A stretch of 64,000 nucleotides of DNA from Eutreptiella sp. 'Long Island Sound 2002' (Eukaryota > Euglenozoa > Euglenophyceae > Eutreptiales > Eutreptiaceae): assembly GCA_964036045.1 (NCBI GenBank), contig OZ038381.1, positions 149,243,596-149,307,595 on the forward strand, written 5' to 3'. The translations under genes and the position numbers were made by a program. The notes below the pieces were generated by a model. It saw only the letters and a program-made list of their open reading frames with translations, ran no database searches and was not told where the DNA came from. Numbering within the stretch: the first letter of the stretch is position 1; the number at the start of each line of letters is the position of its first letter. Below are positions 62,532 through 64,000 of the stretch, piece after piece.

Positions 62532-64000
62532 TCAGAACTCCGCGGGACACGTCACCTCGAACCCCTTATTCCGCAGCTTGCGGGCCATCCTCATGAAACG
62601 GCTTCTCTTCTTAGCGTTGCCGTCATCACCACCTTCGTGCTCCCGCTTGGCCCCATGTTCTTTCTCGGCCTGCGTCTGTGAGCGTGTTGTAGGACCGGAC
62701 TGCCCTCCAGAGGGCTCGGAGTTCCCCCCTGGATTAGGGTTGGGGTTGCCTCCGTTCTTGTCCTGGTTCTTGTTGTCCTTGTCTGGCTGGCGGTTAGCGC
62801 CTCCTCCTCGTCCACCTTGACTCTTGTCTTGCCCTTGTCCACGTCCTTTCGACTTGCCCTTGCCCGAGTCCTTGCCTTTGCCTTTGCCTCCACCTTTGCC
62901 TGAGCTTTTGCCAGGATCTTCACCCTTAAGCCTCGCCAATAGGCGTTGCTTATGGTAGCACTCATCCTCGTAGTGCTTCCTCTTCCCACAGAAGGCACAC
63001 GTGATTGTGCACCTGTAATGATCCGGCAGCTTTGCTTTGGCGCCGGTGTTCGTCTCCTGCTACTTCCCCTGGACTACGAAGCAGTCTCGCTGCTCGCAGT
63101 CAGGGGCGTGCTGCAGGTGCCCCTTCTCATCTCCTGCATCACACCAGAAGAGCTCCTTGCCGTTCTCCATGATACGGGCGTGGGCGTGTTTGGGGGTAGT
63201 CCCCTGCCCAGGCCTGGATCCTTGGTACCCTTTGCCATGGTTTCCAGAGCCTCCTCCACCAGGGCGGTAGTTGTTCAGGTGCTGGTCGCTCTCCTTCTCC
63301 AGCGCCAGCTCCAGGAGTAGCACGCATGAATCCTCGTAGCGGAGGGATCTAGCCTTGCGCTCTGCCGTAGAATGGCACTCGTCCCACAGCTCTTGAGGGA
63401 GCTTAGCCACCAACCAGAACAGCAGGTGGAACTGTAGGAACCGGGCGTCAATCGTCCAGCCCAGTGATCCAGGTCAGCCAACAGCTCAGAGACCCTGCCA
63501 GGTTTGGGGTTGTTGGGCAGCACAGGCAGGCCCTGATGGAGAGGGGGGTTTCGTAGGTCGGGTACTGCCTATCCAAGGCAACCAACACATCGGCAAAGGT
63601 GGCAGAGTTTGTCACGATCTGCCTGACCTGCTTCTCCGGGTACTTGGTCTTGCAGCACTGCAGGAGCAGATCGCACTTGACCCGTCCACTAGCGTGGGTT
63701 TGGCCGGTCAATCGGAAAAACTGGCCACAATTCTCAGCGAACTCGCTGAGATCCTTGCCTGTGAACTCAGGCAGGTTCACCACGATCTTGGAGGGGGCAA
63801 TAGCCTTCGCCTCCTGAGACCTGCGTCCCTCAGGGCGTCGGGTCTTCCTCTTCTTCTTCTTCTTCTTCTTACTTGGGTTCTCGGGGTTTTCCGGGTCATC
63901 GTCCTCCGAGGGCGAAGCAGAAGTCATAGACGGCGGCTCATCATCAGAGGGGTCTCCGCCTAGATCACTAGAGCCATTGCCCTCAAGGCTGTCAGCCCCA
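62532..64000 (-). pseudogene. Chromovirus gag with CCHC zinc knuckle (frameshifted; start may be outside the window)
   Basis: It begins at or before 63,927 with an acidic then Lys-rich N-terminus (K7 from a ttc repeat near 63,850). A capsid-like helical segment follows (NLPEFTGKDLSEFAENCGQF, VKCDLLLQCCKTKY). Frameshifts fall near 63,525 and 63,425. Further on are DECHSTAERKARSLRYEDS and a zinc knuckle CAFCGKRKHYEDEC (C-x2-C-x4-H-x4-C) near 63,000. A Lys/Gly/Gln/Asn-rich tail ends in CPAEF and TGA. Gag packages the element RNA into particles. This copy cannot make a full-length protein without the two frame corrections. Confidence 0.78.

Larger units (their letters stand above)
60897..64000 (-). 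mobile_element. Chromovirus, 5' part of the split element (continues past the window)
   Basis: Minus-strand gag, protease and pol start. It continues across LINE copy 2 into 33,494-37,610. The 5' LTR is not in the window. Confidence 0.85.

Overview
The window looks like eukaryotic repeat DNA from a large, retrotransposon-packed genome. I found no host gene in 64 kb. Nearly everything recognisable belongs to three retroelement classes: a tyrosine-recombinase (DIRS-like) element, a chromodomain-bearing Ty3/gypsy element (chromovirus), and a very large, very GC-rich LINE-like non-LTR family. Tandem repeats, tRNA-like sequences and decayed unrecognised DNA fill the rest. This mix fits a protist or microalga with a repeat-rich genome. 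A dinoflagellate is my best guess, because the gag and LINE proteins resemble that style, but nothing in the window proves it.

Layout. 1-2,796: intergenic, with one copy of a dispersed repeat. 2,797-7,769: a DIRS-like element that looks intact, with long inverted terminal repeats, an internal complementary region, a gag-like ORF, RT/RNase H and tyrosine recombinase. 7,770-20,349: decayed DNA, including fragments of a minus-strand RNase H-like retroelement, two short tandem arrays and a second copy of the dispersed repeat. 20,350-30,520: LINE copy 1, minus strand, cut short at its 5' end inside the RT. 30,521-33,493: unassigned DNA with a tRNA-like sequence. 33,494-37,623 and 60,897-64,000: the two halves of one minus-strand chromovirus, which runs off the right edge. 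37,624-60,896: LINE copy 2, inserted in the chromovirus pol gene and bounded by a perfect 13-bp target-site duplication.

LINE copy 2 is the centrepiece. The element spans 23.3 kb. In its own sense direction (minus strand) it carries: a degenerate 5' segment; an array of about 18 monomers of 212 bp; a 13.2-kb coding stretch; a 3' region of about 4 kb with kilobase tandem repeats and a tRNA-like insert; and a (TCAAACC)3 tail. The coding stretch stays in one reading frame for 4,403 codons and is interrupted by only three stop codons. It encodes a CCCH zinc-finger ORF1a, a C2H2 zinc-finger ORF1b, an endonuclease/RT/RNase H ORF2, and a 1,104-residue ORF3 of unknown function that both LINE copies share. 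ORF2 of copy 2 has lost the catalytic core of its RT by an in-frame deletion. Copy 1 keeps the YIDD core but lacks everything 5' of it.

Order of insertion can be read from the nesting: the chromovirus came first, the LINE and a separate 855-bp poly(A)-tailed sequence entered it later, and the two LINE copies have since decayed to different degrees. High GC and long G-tracts make spurious long ORFs common here on both strands, so only frames with recognisable domains or conservation between copies are annotated.
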